Positions 1-9,517 of a DNA stretch of 64,000 bases are shown piece by piece. The stretch's first letter is position 1. The number at the start of each line of letters is the position of its first letter. The stretch is from Nocardioides sp. TF02-7 (GTDB lineage Bacteria > Actinomycetota > Actinomycetes > Propionibacteriales > Nocardioidaceae), in assembly GCF_022437945.1 (NCBI RefSeq), contig NZ_CP092535.1, positions 434,001 through 498,000 of the forward strand, given 5' to 3'. The notes under the pieces are model-generated. The model worked only from the letters and a program-made list of their open reading frames with translations, had not been told where the DNA came from and did no database searches. The translations under genes were made by a program, and so were the position numbers.

Positions 1-773
1 GCCAGGCGTCGAGGTCCATCAGCGTGTGCTTGCGCACCCGGTCCGGCGCCCACGGCTGGTTGGGCACCACGGCCGAGATCCGGCCCGCGGCGTCGTAGCG
101 CACGTCGTAGAACTGCGGCACGTAGACGCCGCCGCTCACCGCGAGGCGGCGGAGCAGCTCGAGCCGGCCCGACGGCATGTCCCCGGCCGGGCAACCCTCG
201 GCCTTCCACTCGCGCACGACCTCGGAGATCGCCAGCACGACCTCCTCGCCGTCGCCGAGCACGGCCGCGTCGACGAAGTCGGCGATCGGCTCGGGGTTGA
301 ACGCCGCGTGTCCGCCGGCGATCACCACCGGGTGTTCGTCGGTGCGGTCGACGGCGTGCAGCGGGACGCCGGCCAGGTCGAGGGCGTTGAGGAGGTTGGT
401 GTAGCCCAGCTCGGTGGAGAAGCTCACGCCGAGCAGGTCGAACGCCCCCACGGGTCGGTGGCTGTCGACGGTGAACTGCGGGATGCCCTGCTCGCGCATC
501 ACCCGTTCCATGTCCGGCCACACCGCGTAGGTGCGCTCGGCGAGGATCCACGGCCGCTCGTTGAGCACCTCGTAGAGGATCTGCACGCCCTGGTTGGGCA
601 GACCGACCTCGTAGGCGTCGGGGTACATCAGCGCCCACCGCACCCGCGGCGCGCCCGTCGGGGTCGTCCCACTCCTTCGCGACCGAGTTGAGCTCGCCGC
701 CGACGTACTGGATCGGCTTCGAGACCGACAGCAGGTGGGGTTCGAGACGGTCGAACACGGACTGAGCAGACAT
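1..773 (-). CDS. B12-binding/radical-SAM protein, TIGR03960 type (partial, amino-terminal part)
   Basis: This is the amino-terminal part of a radical-SAM protein; the rest runs off the left edge. Translation from the ATG at 773 begins MSAQSVFDRLEPHLLSVSKP and contains YVGGELNS. Past one shift it continues with RWALMYPDAYEVGLPNQG and AGGHAAFNPEPIADF, which I recognise as the B12-binding-like amino domain of the TIGR03960 family. The CxxxCxxC cluster motif would lie outside the window. The shift is one extra G in the GGG run near 657. In related genomes this gene commonly follows mreBCD-mrdA-rodA, so the genes at 839-8303 look interposed between it and rodA. The exact reaction is unknown. Confidence 0.8.
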   Translation of the reverse strand, partial: MSAQSVFDRLEPHLLSVSKPIQYVGGELNSVAKEWDDPDGRAAGAVGADVPRRLRGRSAQPGRADPLRGAQRAAVDPRRAHLRGVAGHGTGDARAGHPAVHRRQPPTRGGVRPARRELLHRAGLHQPPQRPRPGRRPAARRRPHRRTPGGDRRRTRGVQPRADRRLRRRGRARRRRGGRAGDLRGRARVEGRGLPGRGHAVGPARAAPPPRGERRRLRAAVLRRALRRRGPDLGRGAQPAVGAGPGAQAHADGPRRL

Positions 774-838
774 GGGCTCCAGCGTACGGCGGCCGCCCCG
801 CCCCGGCCGAGTCGGCGAGCCCTCCTAGACTCGCCGCC

Positions 839-1749
839 ATGAGCGCGACCACGCCGGGCCGCTCCCGGGCGCTGCTCGTCGCCGCGGCCTCGCTCCCCCT
901 GCTGCTGGCGGCCTGCGGCGGCGACGACGACGCGGCGGAGCCCGACTCCGACCGGATCGTCCTCACCCCCCGCCTCCGAGGGCGCGGGCCACACCCACGC
1001 CCCCCGGCGAGAGCGACGCCGAGCCGCACGGCGACGGCTCGACCGCGGCGGCCGGCGGCTACCGGATGGCCGGCGTGCGGCTCACCGGCTCGGCCGGGGG
1101 CACCGGTGAGGTGAGCTTCCGCATCCTCGACCGGGCCGGCGATCCGGTCACGGCGTACGTCCTCGAGCAGACCAAGCCGCTCCACCTCTACGTCGTGCGC
1201 ACCGACCTCGCGGAGTTCCGCCACCTCCACCCGGTGCTCTCCCGCGACGGCACCTGGTCGGCGCCGGTCGACCTCACCCAGCCGGGTGACTACCGCGTGC
1301 TCGCCGAGTTCGTGCCGGAGGAGGGCGACGGCCGCCCGGTCGCGCTCGGTGTCGACCGGACGTTGCCGGGCCGCTGGCGGCCCGCGACCGTTCCCGCCGG
1401 CACGCAGGGCGCGTCGGGCGACGACGGCACGGTCGAGGTGGCGGTCGACGGCACCGGCGAGGTCGGTCCCGACGGCCGGCTGGCCCTGACCGTGCGCCGG
1501 GTCGGCGCCGAGGGCGCGGTGTCCCTCGGCAGCTACCTCGGCACCTACGCCCACCTCACCGGCTTCCCCACCGACGGCAGCGCCGGCTACGTCCACGTCC
1601 ACCCGTACGGCGAGCCGGAGCAGACCGAGGACGGCACCCGGCTCACGTTCCACACGACCTTCGACGAGCCGGGCGAGTTCCGGTTCTTCGTCCAGGTGCG
1701 GCTCGACGGGTTCGTGCACACCGTGCCGGTCACGGCGGCGGTCCGGTAG
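839..1749 (+). CDS. Secreted lipoprotein of the copper-handling group
   Basis: An exported lipoprotein of about 300 residues. The ATG at 839 gives a signal peptide ending in the lipobox LLLAAC followed by GGDDD, so the Cys should be lipidated. A short linker containing GHTHAP and EPHGDG leads into a beta-rich domain with paired histidines (FRHLHPV, YVHVHPYG) that suit metal binding. Similar proteins sit beside CopC/CopD and YcnI genes in actinobacteria, as here; the family function is not established. Two one-base insertions, in C runs near 970 and 1011, break the frame between the lipobox and the main domain. It is divergent from the radical-SAM gene and convergent with the CopC-CopD gene, 4 bp away. 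Confidence 0.7.
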
Positions 1750-1753
1750 CCGC

Positions 1754-3417
1754 TCAGCCGGCGTCGACGGTCAGGGTGGTGACCGGGTTGTCGAACTCCC
1801 CCGACGGGGAGGCTGACCTGCACCTCCCACTCGCCGGACGTCGGCAGGGTCACGTCGCCGGCGTAGGTGCCCGCCGCGACGGGACGGACCGGCACCCGGC
1901 CGAGGTCGACGGCGTCGGCTCCCCCGCCGCCGTCCGAGCGCGCCGACACCTGCGGGGCGCCGGCCAGGTCGACGGGCTCCCCCGTCTCGTCCTGGACCTG
2001 CACCTGCAGGGTGCGGCGGGCACCCTCGCCGGTCAGCAGCACCAGCACCCGGTGGTCGCCGGCGGTCCCGACCGCCACGCCGCCGCCCGCCGCGACCGGC
2101 GGGGTGGTCTGCTCCGCGCGCGGCGGCTGCTCGGCGAGGAAGCCGGTGACGCCGAGCAGCGCGACGATCACCAGCGCCTCCGCGCCGGCGGTGCGGCGGA
2201 CGGCGTACGCCGTCGCCCGGCGCGCGTCGTGCGGACCGGCGACGACCCGCGGGAGCAGGCGGAACCGGTTCCAGGCGGCGATCGCCACCACGACCAGCGC
2301 CAGGCCGACCTTCACCAGCAGCAGCCGTCCGTACGTCGTGTCGACCAGGCCGCTCCACGAGCCGAGGATCCGCCACCCCAGCACGACGCCGGCGGCGGCC
2401 ATGACGAGGAGCAGGCCTCCGGCCGCGGTCGAGAAGCGGCTGAGCAGCCGGGCGCCGTCCCGCTCCCGGCCCGCCAGCGACGGCAGGGTGAGGGGCGAGG
2501 CCGGTCAGGCCGCCGAGCCAGACCGCACCGGCGGTCAGGTGCAGCGCGTCGGTCAGCACGAGCAGGCTGGCCGGCTCGTAGGCCCGGGTGTGCCCGACCA
2601 GCGCCGGCGACCACACCGCGAACGCGGCACCGATGTCGGCCAGCGACGGCGGTGGCGTGCGCTCGTCGCGCGGCCGCCCGATGAGCACGCACGCGAGCCC
2701 CAGCCCGATCGCCTGGTGGGCCAGGACGATGAGGCGGCCGCTGACCAGGTCGGGGTCGTACGACGCCCCCTCGAGCAGGCCACCGAGCCCGACGCCGCGC
2801 TGGTAGGCGCCTGCGACCGGGACGGCGACCGCGGCTGCGACGACCGCCACGGCGCCGGCCCACCGGAGGACTCGCACCAGGCGTCGCCGGACGGTGTCGC
2901 GCACCCGGATCCCGCGCAGCGTCCACCCCAGGAAGACGACCAGGCCGACGCAGAGGAGCAAGCCGACGTAGGAGACCGCCTGGACGAGGCTCGCCACCGA
3001 CCGCATCGAGCCGGAGCCCTCCGCGGCCGTCTCGGGCGGGACGACCTCCTCACTGGGTGCGCCGACGTGGAAGGTCAGCGACCCGGCGATGGGGTGGCCG
3101 TCGGAGGAGACGACCCGCCAGACGACGACGTACGTGCCGTCGTCGAGGTCGGCCGGCAGGCCGGCGGTGACCACCTCGTCCTGGGCCGCTGCCTCGACCT
3201 CGAGCGGCGCGCCGGAGGCGTCGTAGGCGGCCACGCCGTTGTCGACGACCGACACCGGCTCGTCGAAGGTGAACGTCACCTCCGCCGGCGCCTCGGGGAC
3301 CACTGCCCCCTCGGCGGGGTCGGTGCCGACCAGGCTGGCGTGCGCCGACGCCGGCGCCGCCACCGCGCCCACGAGGAGCACGGCGAGCAGCGCCGCCGCC
3401 GACGCACGCGCCAGCAC
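1754..3417 (-). CDS. copD: CopC-CopD fusion, copper resistance/import membrane protein
   Basis: A fusion of a periplasmic copper-binding CopC domain to a CopD membrane domain. The GTG at 3417 is 2 bp after the stop of the upstream YcnI-like gene and starts a signal peptide ending PASA. The mature protein begins HASLVGTDPAEG, with the amino-terminal His typical of CopC; SSDGHPIAGSLTFHVG supplies the second histidine pair. A multi-pass region (about residues 130-420) follows, with the CopD-type LHLTAGAVWLGGL. It ends in an extracytoplasmic YtkA-like domain. Shifts: one extra base in CCCC near 2497 and one in GGGGG near 1800. Removing the second gives the ending TTLTVDAG. Family role: copper uptake or homeostasis. 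Confidence 0.85.
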
Positions 3418-3419
3418 GG

Positions 3420-4150
3420 TCAGGCCTTCCGCCCCCGCAGGGAGCGCGACGCCGCCGACGACGATCCCGAGGATCCCGGCGACCAGGCCGGCCAGGGCCA
3501 GGCCGGAGCCCTCGTCGTCGGCCTCCTCGGCCTCGGCGGCCGACTGCTCCGACTCGCCGGTCTCCTCGGGCTCCTCGGTCGCCGACGCCGCGTCACCGTG
3601 GCCGCCCTCGCCCTCGGTCAGGGTGATCAGGGGGCGCCGGGTTGTCCAGCTCGTCGGGGTCCTGGCCCTCGGCCGCCGTCTCCGTCCACGGGCTCTCGCC
3701 CTCCACGCACTCCTGGACGACCGGGAAGGTGAGGGTCTCACCGGCCAGGTCGGGGAGTTGCACGGAGATGGCCACGGAGTCCCGCACCCCGTCCTCGAGC
3801 GGCTGCCGCGAGGTGTAGACGACCTCGCTCACCCGCTCGGTGATCTGGTTGCCGTGCGAGTCGGTGATCGGCTCGTCGAGGGTCTCCTCCACCGTCTCCA
3901 CCTGCCACAGCGGGTGGCGGGTCGGCGTCGGCTGCGGGATCTCCTCCGGGAACGCGATGCGCAGCCGGGTCGTCGGCGACCCGTCGCAGCCGTGTCCCAG
4001 CGCGAAGGTGAGCACCGCGTAGGAGCCGGCGGCAGTGGTGTCGGGGCTGACGGTCACGTGGGCGCTCGCGGGTGCGGCCGCCATGGCGACCACCGCTCCG
4101 GTCGCCACGGCGACAGCGGCAGCGCGGGTGGACGTGCGTCGTACGGTCAT
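3420..4150 (-). CDS. ycnI: YcnI-like copper-binding protein (DUF1775)
   Basis: A secreted, membrane-anchored DUF1775 protein. The ATG at 4150 gives a signal peptide ending APASA; the mature protein begins HVTVSPDTTAAGS, so the amino-terminal His that binds copper in this family is present. The domain contains GHGCDGSPTTRLRIAFP and a Trp in HPLWQVETVE. An acidic Glu/Ser-rich linker and one transmembrane helix (GLVAGILGIVVGGVAL) close it. Two one-base insertions in C/G runs (near 3635 and 3435) hide the true ending PAGRKA. Its stop lies 2 bp before the CopC-CopD start, so the two are co-transcribed and probably hand copper to one another. Confidence 0.85.
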
Positions 4151-4230
4151 GGTGGTTCCTCGTCTCGTGTCTCTGGTTGGTCCGGGTCGGCAGGCGCGCG
4201 CGACCGCAGGACCGGACCCGAGGGACCGGT

Positions 4231-4757
4231 TCAGGCAGCCGCGACGACCACCCGCGGCGGACCGCGCGTCGGCGCGACGACGAGGTCGCGCCGCCGCGGC
4301 GCCGCGCCGCCCTGCCGCAGGGGCCCGCTCCCGCAGGAGCGGCGGCACGGCCCGCGCCGGGTCGAGCCAGGCCAGCAGTACGTCGACCGCACGCCGGCGC
4401 AGCGCCCACGCCAGGGCCGCCACGGCCCCCGCCGCGAGGTGGGCGAGCAGCATCGGCCAACCGAGCCCGAGCGGACCGTCCTGGGCACCGTGCGTGGTGC
4501 CGTGACCACTCAGCGTCACCAGCCACGCGTGCAGCAGGACCTGGGCGCCCACGAGCGCCGGCAGCACCACGCGGATCCGCACGTTGCGCCGCAGCACCAG
4601 CCGCGAGGCGCCGTAGACCATCGCCGCCACCACCAGCAACCAGCCCGCCGACGGCCGCTCGCCGCCCGCCGCCGTGTGCGCGATGCCGAGCGCCGCCGTG
4701 GTCTCCGTCGCGACGAGCAGCGAGGACAGGGGACTCCCCCTCGCGGCGCACGACGGA
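4231..4757 (-). CDS. Membrane protein of unknown function in the copper group
   Basis: A small integral membrane protein of about 175 residues, not assigned to a named family. Readable hydrophobic segments include WLLVVAAMVYGASRLVL, VVLPALVGAQVLLHAWLV and MLLAHLAAGAVAALAWAL, so at least three helices. The carboxyl tail is basic. It lies upstream of the YcnI-like gene on the same strand and downstream of the methyltransferase, so it probably belongs to the copper operon. The amino end is disturbed around the GGGGG/CCCC runs near 4740, making the start (ATG near 4757) uncertain. A further extra C near 4322 moves the ending to VVVAAA. Function inferred from context only. Confidence 0.5.
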
Positions 4758-4771
4758 CCATCAGCACGGTC

Positions 4772-5568
4772 TCATGATGGCGGAGGGGTGGTCGGCGTGG
4801 CGCGGCGGGCCAGGACGAGGCGGAACTCGTTGCGGTCCTCGACCACGCCGTCCACGAGGTGCGATGCCAGCACGTGGCGCACCCGGTCGCGGAACTCGTC
4901 CACCCGATCGCCGAAGAGGTGCTCGGCGGCGAACGAGGTCGAGTGGAGGTAGCCGATCACCGACTCGACGTCACGCGGCCGGCAGGTCTCGACCACGTGC
5001 TCCTCGACCTCGGGGAACCCGGAACCGGCCAGGACCTCCGCGAACGGCCGGTGCCGGCCGGCCGGGAAGCTCCCGCGGCCGGCCCTCCGTTCGACGCCGA
5101 GGAAGTCCTGGATCACCTCGCGGACGGCCACCTTCCAAGGCTGCGCCGACGTCCAGACGCTGCCGTCGCCCATCACCGCCACCGCCGTGCCGGCGCCGCC
5201 GTAGGAGTCGATCCGGGCGGCGACGGCCTCCCTGGTCCATCCAGTGGAAGGCCCGGCAGATGGTGACCAGGTCGGGCTCCCCAGCCGTCCGGTGGGGAGA
5301 AGTCCTCCGCCCGGGCACGCACCCACGTCACGTCGCGAGCGTCCGGGTGCACCTTCGCCTGCTCCAGCATCGCCGGATCGGGATCGACCGCGATCACGTC
5401 GTCGAACGCCGCCGCCAACGCAGCGACCACCATCCCTGTGCCGGTGCCCAGGTCGAGGAGGCGACCGCGCCGGTTGCCGAGGTCTGCTGTGAGGAGCCGG
5501 ACGACCTCGTCCGGCACCTCCGACCGGAACCGGTCGTAGTAGGCGGCCGCGCCGGCGAACAGGTCCAC
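4772..5568 (-). CDS. Class I SAM-dependent methyltransferase
   Basis: A soluble methyltransferase of about 265 residues. The SAM-binding motif I is LLDLGTGTGMVV, followed by the acidic motif VIAVDPDPAMLEQA and the post-I stretch WVRARAEDF. The later FHWMD is typical of small-molecule or tRNA-carboxymethyl-type methyltransferases. The GTG at 5568 (VDLFAGAAAYYDRFR) matches the usual beginning of this group; an upstream in-frame extension looks non-coding. Two one-base insertions (near 5285 and 5234) interrupt the middle. The substrate cannot be told. It ends 15 bp before the membrane protein of the copper group. Confidence 0.75.
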
Positions 5569-5868
5569 GGGGTCGAGTATCGCTGGCGGCTGCCGAAGGA
5601 CGAGGAGGCGCGGCTTCCCGCCGCGGTGGTCGCGGCGGTTGGCTGGTGGCTCCGACCGCGTGCCGGGTTGCTTCGGGTCGTCGTTCTGTGGTCGGGGTCG
5701 AGACGGGTACGACGAGGGGTTGCGCGTCGCTGTCGGCTGGCGGCGTCGCAGGTGGCAGAGGGGTGTTCGGCCCACTTGTCGTCCACAGGCATCGATGGGC
5801 CGATTCCCTTTCCACAGCAGGGTTCTGAGCATCGGGCGATGTCGGTGGCGGCGTGTTGACTAGGCCTC
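5569..5868. other. Intergenic region between divergent genes
   Basis: These 300 bases separate the divergent methyltransferase and DUF222-HNH genes. They should hold promoters for both. I see no convincing -35/-10 pair and no conserved small gene. Reading frames remain open here only because the DNA is GC-rich. Confidence 0.4.
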
Positions 5869-7283
5869 ATGGAACTCGGGACCGCGCCGCTCTTCGACCT
5901 CCCCGCCGCGACTGCGGCGCGGGTGGTCGAGACCGAGCCTGCCGGATCCGAGGTGCCGGTGAAGACGTTCACCCACGAGCTGCTCGAGCTGGTCGCGGAG
6001 GACCGGGCGGTGATCGCGGCCCGCGAGCTCGCCCTGGTCCAGCGGATCGCGCACTGGGCCAACCTCAACACCATCCCCACCACCGACGGCGCGGCGACCC
6101 TGACCGAACGGGGCCTCGACACCGGCCTCCCGGTCGCGGGTGAGGGGGCTCCGTTGATCAGTGACTTCGCGATCATCGAGCTCGCCCCCATCCTCGGCCG
6201 CTCCCTCGACTCGGCCCGCTCCTACGTGGGTTGCGTCGTCGAGCTGAGCCACCGACTCCCCGAGATCTGGGCCAAGGTCGAAGAGGGGCTGTTGCCGGTG
6301 TGGAAGGCGCTACGGATCGCCGACCAGACCCGCCTCCTCAACCACGAAGCGGTCGGGTTCGTCGACCACCACCTCGCCCCCCTTCGTCGCGGGTTGCTCG
6401 TGGGCGCAGATCGACCGGCTCATCGAAGAAGCGATCACCCGGTTCCAGCCCGACCTCGCCGAAGCAAGGCGCCAACGCGCGGAGGAGACGCGGCGCTTCG
6501 ACATCGACCTCGACCACGCCGGCACCGACGGCGTCGTCGCGGTGGACGGGGTCCTCGATGTCGCCGACGCGATGGATCTCGAACGTGCGGTCAGCGGCAA
6601 GGCCCAGGAGCTCGCCGGCCTGGGTGATGAGGACCCGGTGGACGTGCGGCGGGCGAAGGCGGTCGGGGAGATCGCCCGCGACCAGCTCACCCTCGACCTC
6701 ACCACCCTGGACTCCGACGAGGAAGAGACGGGCCGACCGAGCGCGAGTGGCGGGCGTGGGGTCGAGCTGTTCGTCCACCTCACCGACACCGCCCTCGGCG
6801 ACGACGCCGCCGCGTCCGAAGGGGCGTGCGTGGGTCGGTTGCAGAACCTGCAGGTCCCGGTCACGGCCGAGCAGATCCGCGCCTGGTGCGGGGACCGCGG
6901 GGCGGATCATCGTCCGCCCGGTCCTCGACCTCGCCGGGTGTGAGCCCATCGACGCCTACGAGGTCCCCGACCGCCACCGCCGCATCGTCGTCCAGCGCAA
7001 CCACCACTGCGCGTTCCCCGGCTGCACCAAACGCGCCGAACGCTGCGACGTCGACCACACCGTCCCCCACGCCCAGGGCGGCGTGACCTGTCCGTGCAAC
7101 GAAGCCGCCTTGTGCCGGGGGCACCACCGCGCGAAGACCCACGCCGGCTGGAGCTACGAACGCCCCGCCCCGACGGTCTACCTGTGGACCAGCCCCTCCG
7201 CGCACCACTACCTCGTCACCCCCGCCGGCACCCGAGCCCTCCACCCCGCTGACGAGGCCGGCACCGACCCACCCGAGGAGTAG
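5869..7283 (+). CDS. DUF222 / HNH endonuclease-domain protein (13E12-type)
   Basis: A protein of about 470 residues with an amino-terminal DUF222 domain and a carboxyl-terminal HNH nuclease domain, like the 13E12 repeat proteins of mycobacteria. The HNH part is clear: a Cys pair in CAFPGCTKRAERC, then DVDHTVPHAQGG, then CPCNEAALCRGHHRAKTH. The DUF222 part contains SDFAIIELAPILGRSLDSA. These proteins are often multi-copy and linked to mobile DNA, but no transposase or target duplication is visible. Two one-base insertions, in CCCCCC near 6382 and GGGG near 6894, break the frame; bridging them restores AEQIRAWCG-TAGRIIVRPVL. It interrupts the usual rodA/radical-SAM neighbourhood. Confidence 0.85.
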
Positions 7284-7433
7284 CTGCCGCGCCCCCGCAC
7301 CCCGCCGTCTCGGGCGGGGCCAGCGGCATGCCAAGACACCGCCTCGCGGGCCTGCGCGGTGGATCCCCGTCACCAGATGACCGCGATCAACCGCACAACC
7401 CGGGCCCCTGCGCTTCCGCCCAGCGCCAGCCGC

Positions 7434-7481
7434 GGACGTCATACGTGCCGAGGGCGATCGCCCACGATCCGTATGACGTCC
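7434..7481. terminator. 48-bp nested palindrome in a convergent gene gap
   Basis: The outer arms GGACGTCATACG (7434-7445) and CGTATGACGTCC (7470-7481) are perfect complements. An inner perfect palindrome, GGGCGATCGCCC (7452-7463), shares the same centre. It lies between the convergent HNH gene (ends 7283) and the small hypothetical gene (ends 7531). The simplest role is a bidirectional terminator, although there is no T tract. A protein-binding site is the alternative. Confidence 0.5.
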
Positions 7482-7530
7482 CCGGGCGGCACGCGGCCCC
7501 CCGCGACGCGGGCCCGCGCCGCCCGATTCC

Positions 7531-7821
7531 TCACTCCTCGCCGAGGTAGCCGGTGGCCGGGTCGATCTGGGAGAGGAAGTCGCGGATGTTGGCGACGTGC
7601 TGGTGGGCCGTCCAGCCGGTGGTGGGGCTCGAGCTGAAGCCGTAGTCGGGGTCGGGGCCGGTCAGCCAGGTGTAGTGGGTGCCGCTCGAGCCGTCGGGCT
7701 GGAAGGAGAACCGCTCCCCGTCCACCTCGACGATCGCCTCGACGGGCGTCTCCTCCGCAGCCGGAGTGAGGCCCGGCTCCGCGCCGGGGTCCGGGTCGCC
7801 GCCGCGGTAGGTCTCCTTCAC
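7531..7821 (-). CDS. Small acidic hypothetical protein
   Basis: A 96-residue protein that I do not recognise. It is rich in Asp, Glu, Gly and Pro. The middle reads VEAIVEVDGERFSFQPDGS and the end reads HQHVANIRDFLSQIDPATG. No signal peptide or membrane helix is visible. The GTG at 7821 overlaps the stop of the upstream HIT-like gene (GTGA), so the two are probably translationally coupled. The frame is intact and its codon use matches its neighbours, supporting a real gene. Confidence 0.6.
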   Translation of the reverse strand: MKETYRGGDPDPGAEPGLTPAAEETPVEAIVEVDGERFSFQPDGSSGTHYTWLTGPDPDYGFSSSPTTGWTAHQHVANIRDFLSQIDPATGYLGEE

Positions 7822-8303
7822 CGGATCGTCTCCTGGCGTCCCAGCTCCGCCACCAGGTCGGCCCGGAGGTCGTCGTGCTCGGGGCCGAGTGCGTGCCGGG
7901 CCGGGTCGACCAGGCCGGTCCAGTGGTGGAGGGCCGCCGGCCAGCCGACGACGTCGGCGGGCTCCCAGTCGTAGCGCGGCGTCACGTGGGCGTGCAGGAA
8001 GGCGTCGGTGTTGCCCTGGATCTCGAGGTTCACCCGCCGGAAGCGGGGTTCGCGGCGTCGGCAGACGGCGGCGACCGCCCGGCCGAGCACGGCCATGTCG
8101 TCGAGGAAGAGCAGCTGCCGGTCGGGCGGCAGGTCGGTGAGCTGGTCGGCACCCGGGGTGTCGGTGATGAGCACGCAGTAGCCGGGAAGGTGCTGGACGT
8201 CGCCGATGACGGCGAACCCGGCGCGCAGCCGGCGCAGCACCGTCGGGTTCGTGCCCGCCAGGGCGCTGCCGACCCGGTCGGCCCGGAAGTCGCCGGCCGT
8301 CAC
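7818..8303 (-). CDS. HIT-family nucleotide hydrolase/transferase-like protein
   Basis: A 161-residue cytoplasmic protein of the histidine-triad superfamily. The motif near the carboxyl third, FLHAHVTPRY, fits the H-x-H-x catalytic pattern, and GYCVLITDTPGADQL resembles the early HIT strand. Family members split dinucleoside polyphosphates or nucleotide conjugates; the substrate here is unknown. The GTG at 8303 overlaps the rodA stop (GTGA), so it reads as the last-but-one gene of the mreBCD-mrdA-rodA transcript. An upstream extension in the same frame is the rodA carboxyl region out of frame, so I rejected it. Confidence 0.7.
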   Translation of the reverse strand: MTAGDFRADRVGSALAGTNPTVLRRLRAGFAVIGDVQHLPGYCVLITDTPGADQLTDLPPDRQLLFLDDMAVLGRAVAAVCRRREPRFRRVNLEIQGNTDAFLHAHVTPRYDWEPADVVGWPAALHHWTGLVDPARHALGPEHDDLRADLVAELGRQETIR

Positions 8304-9517
8304 GAGCGGACCAGCACGCGGGTGGCGGGCTGCAGGCGCGCCGCCGGCCCGGTGACGGTGCGCCGGTGGATGTTCTGCAGCAGGCCGACCGCGAGCATGC
8401 CCGCGAACATCGACGACCCGCCGTAGGAGACGAACGGCAACGGCACGCCGGTGACGGGCATGATGCCGACGCACATCCCGATGTTCTGGAACGCCTGGAA
8501 GCCGAACCAGCAGGCGATGCCCGCGGCGGCGATCCGGCCGAACACGTCGTCGGCTCGGCTCGCGATCAGCAGGGCGCGCCACAGCACGATGCCGAGCAGC
8601 GCGATCACCAGGCCCGCGCCGACCAGGCCGAGCTCCTCACCGGCGACGGTGAAGACGAAGTCGGTGTGCTGCTCGGGCACGAAGCCGGAGCCGGTCTGCG
8701 AGCCGTCGAAGAGGCCCTGGCCGAAGATCCCGCCGTTGCCGACCGCGATCCGCGCCTGCTCGACGTTGTAGCCCGCGCCCCGGGGATCGAGCGTCGGGTC
8801 GGTGAACGCGAGGAACCGGTCGACCTGGTAGTCCTCGAGGAAGCCGGTGGTCACCGCGAGCACCGCCACGGCCACGCCGCCGCCGGCGAGGACGGCGAGC
8901 CACCGCCGGTGGGCCCCGGAGGCCGCGACCACGCCGAAGACGGTGGCGGTGAGGACGAGCATCGTGCCGAGGTCGGGCTGGGCGAGGATCAGCGTCGCGG
9001 GTACGGCGGCCACGGCGAGCATCAGCAGCACGTCGACGGTGCCGACGCGGTCGCGCCACCGGCCCTCGCTCCGCTCCGCGACGACCAGTGCCATCCCGAC
9101 GACGACGGCGAGCTTGGCGAGCTCCGACGGCTGCAGCGACAGGCCGCCGATCATCAGCCACGACCGCGAGCCGTTGACGGTGGTGCCCATGACCAGCACG
9201 AGCACCAGCCCGAGGACGGCGAGGCCGTAGCCGACCGGCGCCAGGATGCGCACCCACCGGTGGTCCGTCGCCGCGACGGCCGCCATCAGCGCCAGCCCGA
9301 TGCCGAGGTTGAGCACCTGCTTGGCCAGGAACGCGCGCGGGTCGCCGCCGGTGAGGTCGTCGCGGTTGACGGTGGCCGACCAGACGAGCAGGCAGCCGAG
9401 CAGCCCGAGCGCCACCACCGCACCGAGCAGCACCAGGTCGAGGTCGGCCCACCGCGACCAGGCGCTGGGCCCGGTGCGGCGCGAGCGGGCGGAGACGCGG
9501 GTGGTCGGGCTGCTCAT
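8300..9517 (-). CDS. rodA: Rod-shape-determining SEDS glycosyltransferase RodA
   Basis: An intact 405-residue SEDS protein, a peptidoglycan polymerase that pairs with a class B PBP in the elongasome. About ten membrane helices are visible. Signature stretches include GSRSWLMIGGLSLQPSELAK, the conserved Asp region ILAQPDLGTMLVL, GNGGIFGQGL, VPEQHTDFVF and the carboxyl TGVPLPFVSYGGSSM. The ATG at 9517 overlaps the mrdA stop (ATGA), so RodA and its partner PBP2 are coupled. Length and motifs match RodA rather than FtsW: it sits in the mre operon and not in a division cluster. Confidence 0.93.
   Translation of the reverse strand: MSSPTTRVSARSRRTGPSAWSRWADLDLVLLGAVVALGLLGCLLVWSATVNRDDLTGGDPRAFLAKQVLNLGIGLALMAAVAATDHRWVRILAPVGYGLAVLGLVLVLVMGTTVNGSRSWLMIGGLSLQPSELAKLAVVVGMALVVAERSEGRWRDRVGTVDVLLMLAVAAVPATLILAQPDLGTMLVLTATVFGVVAASGAHRRWLAVLAGGGVAVAVLAVTTGFLEDYQVDRFLAFTDPTLDPRGAGYNVEQARIAVGNGGIFGQGLFDGSQTGSGFVPEQHTDFVFTVAGEELGLVGAGLVIALLGIVLWRALLIASRADDVFGRIAAAGIACWFGFQAFQNIGMCVGIMPVTGVPLPFVSYGGSSMFAGMLAVGLLQNIHRRTVTGPAARLQPATRVLVRS

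Noticed and set aside
3239..5859. Long plus-strand frames opposite the copper operon and methyltransferase
   Set aside because: They are shadows of the minus-strand genes, Arg/Pro/Gly-rich and without recognisable domains.
5869..7283. DUF222-HNH gene as a homing or mobile element
   Set aside because: No intron, intein, transposase or flanking direct repeats could be seen.
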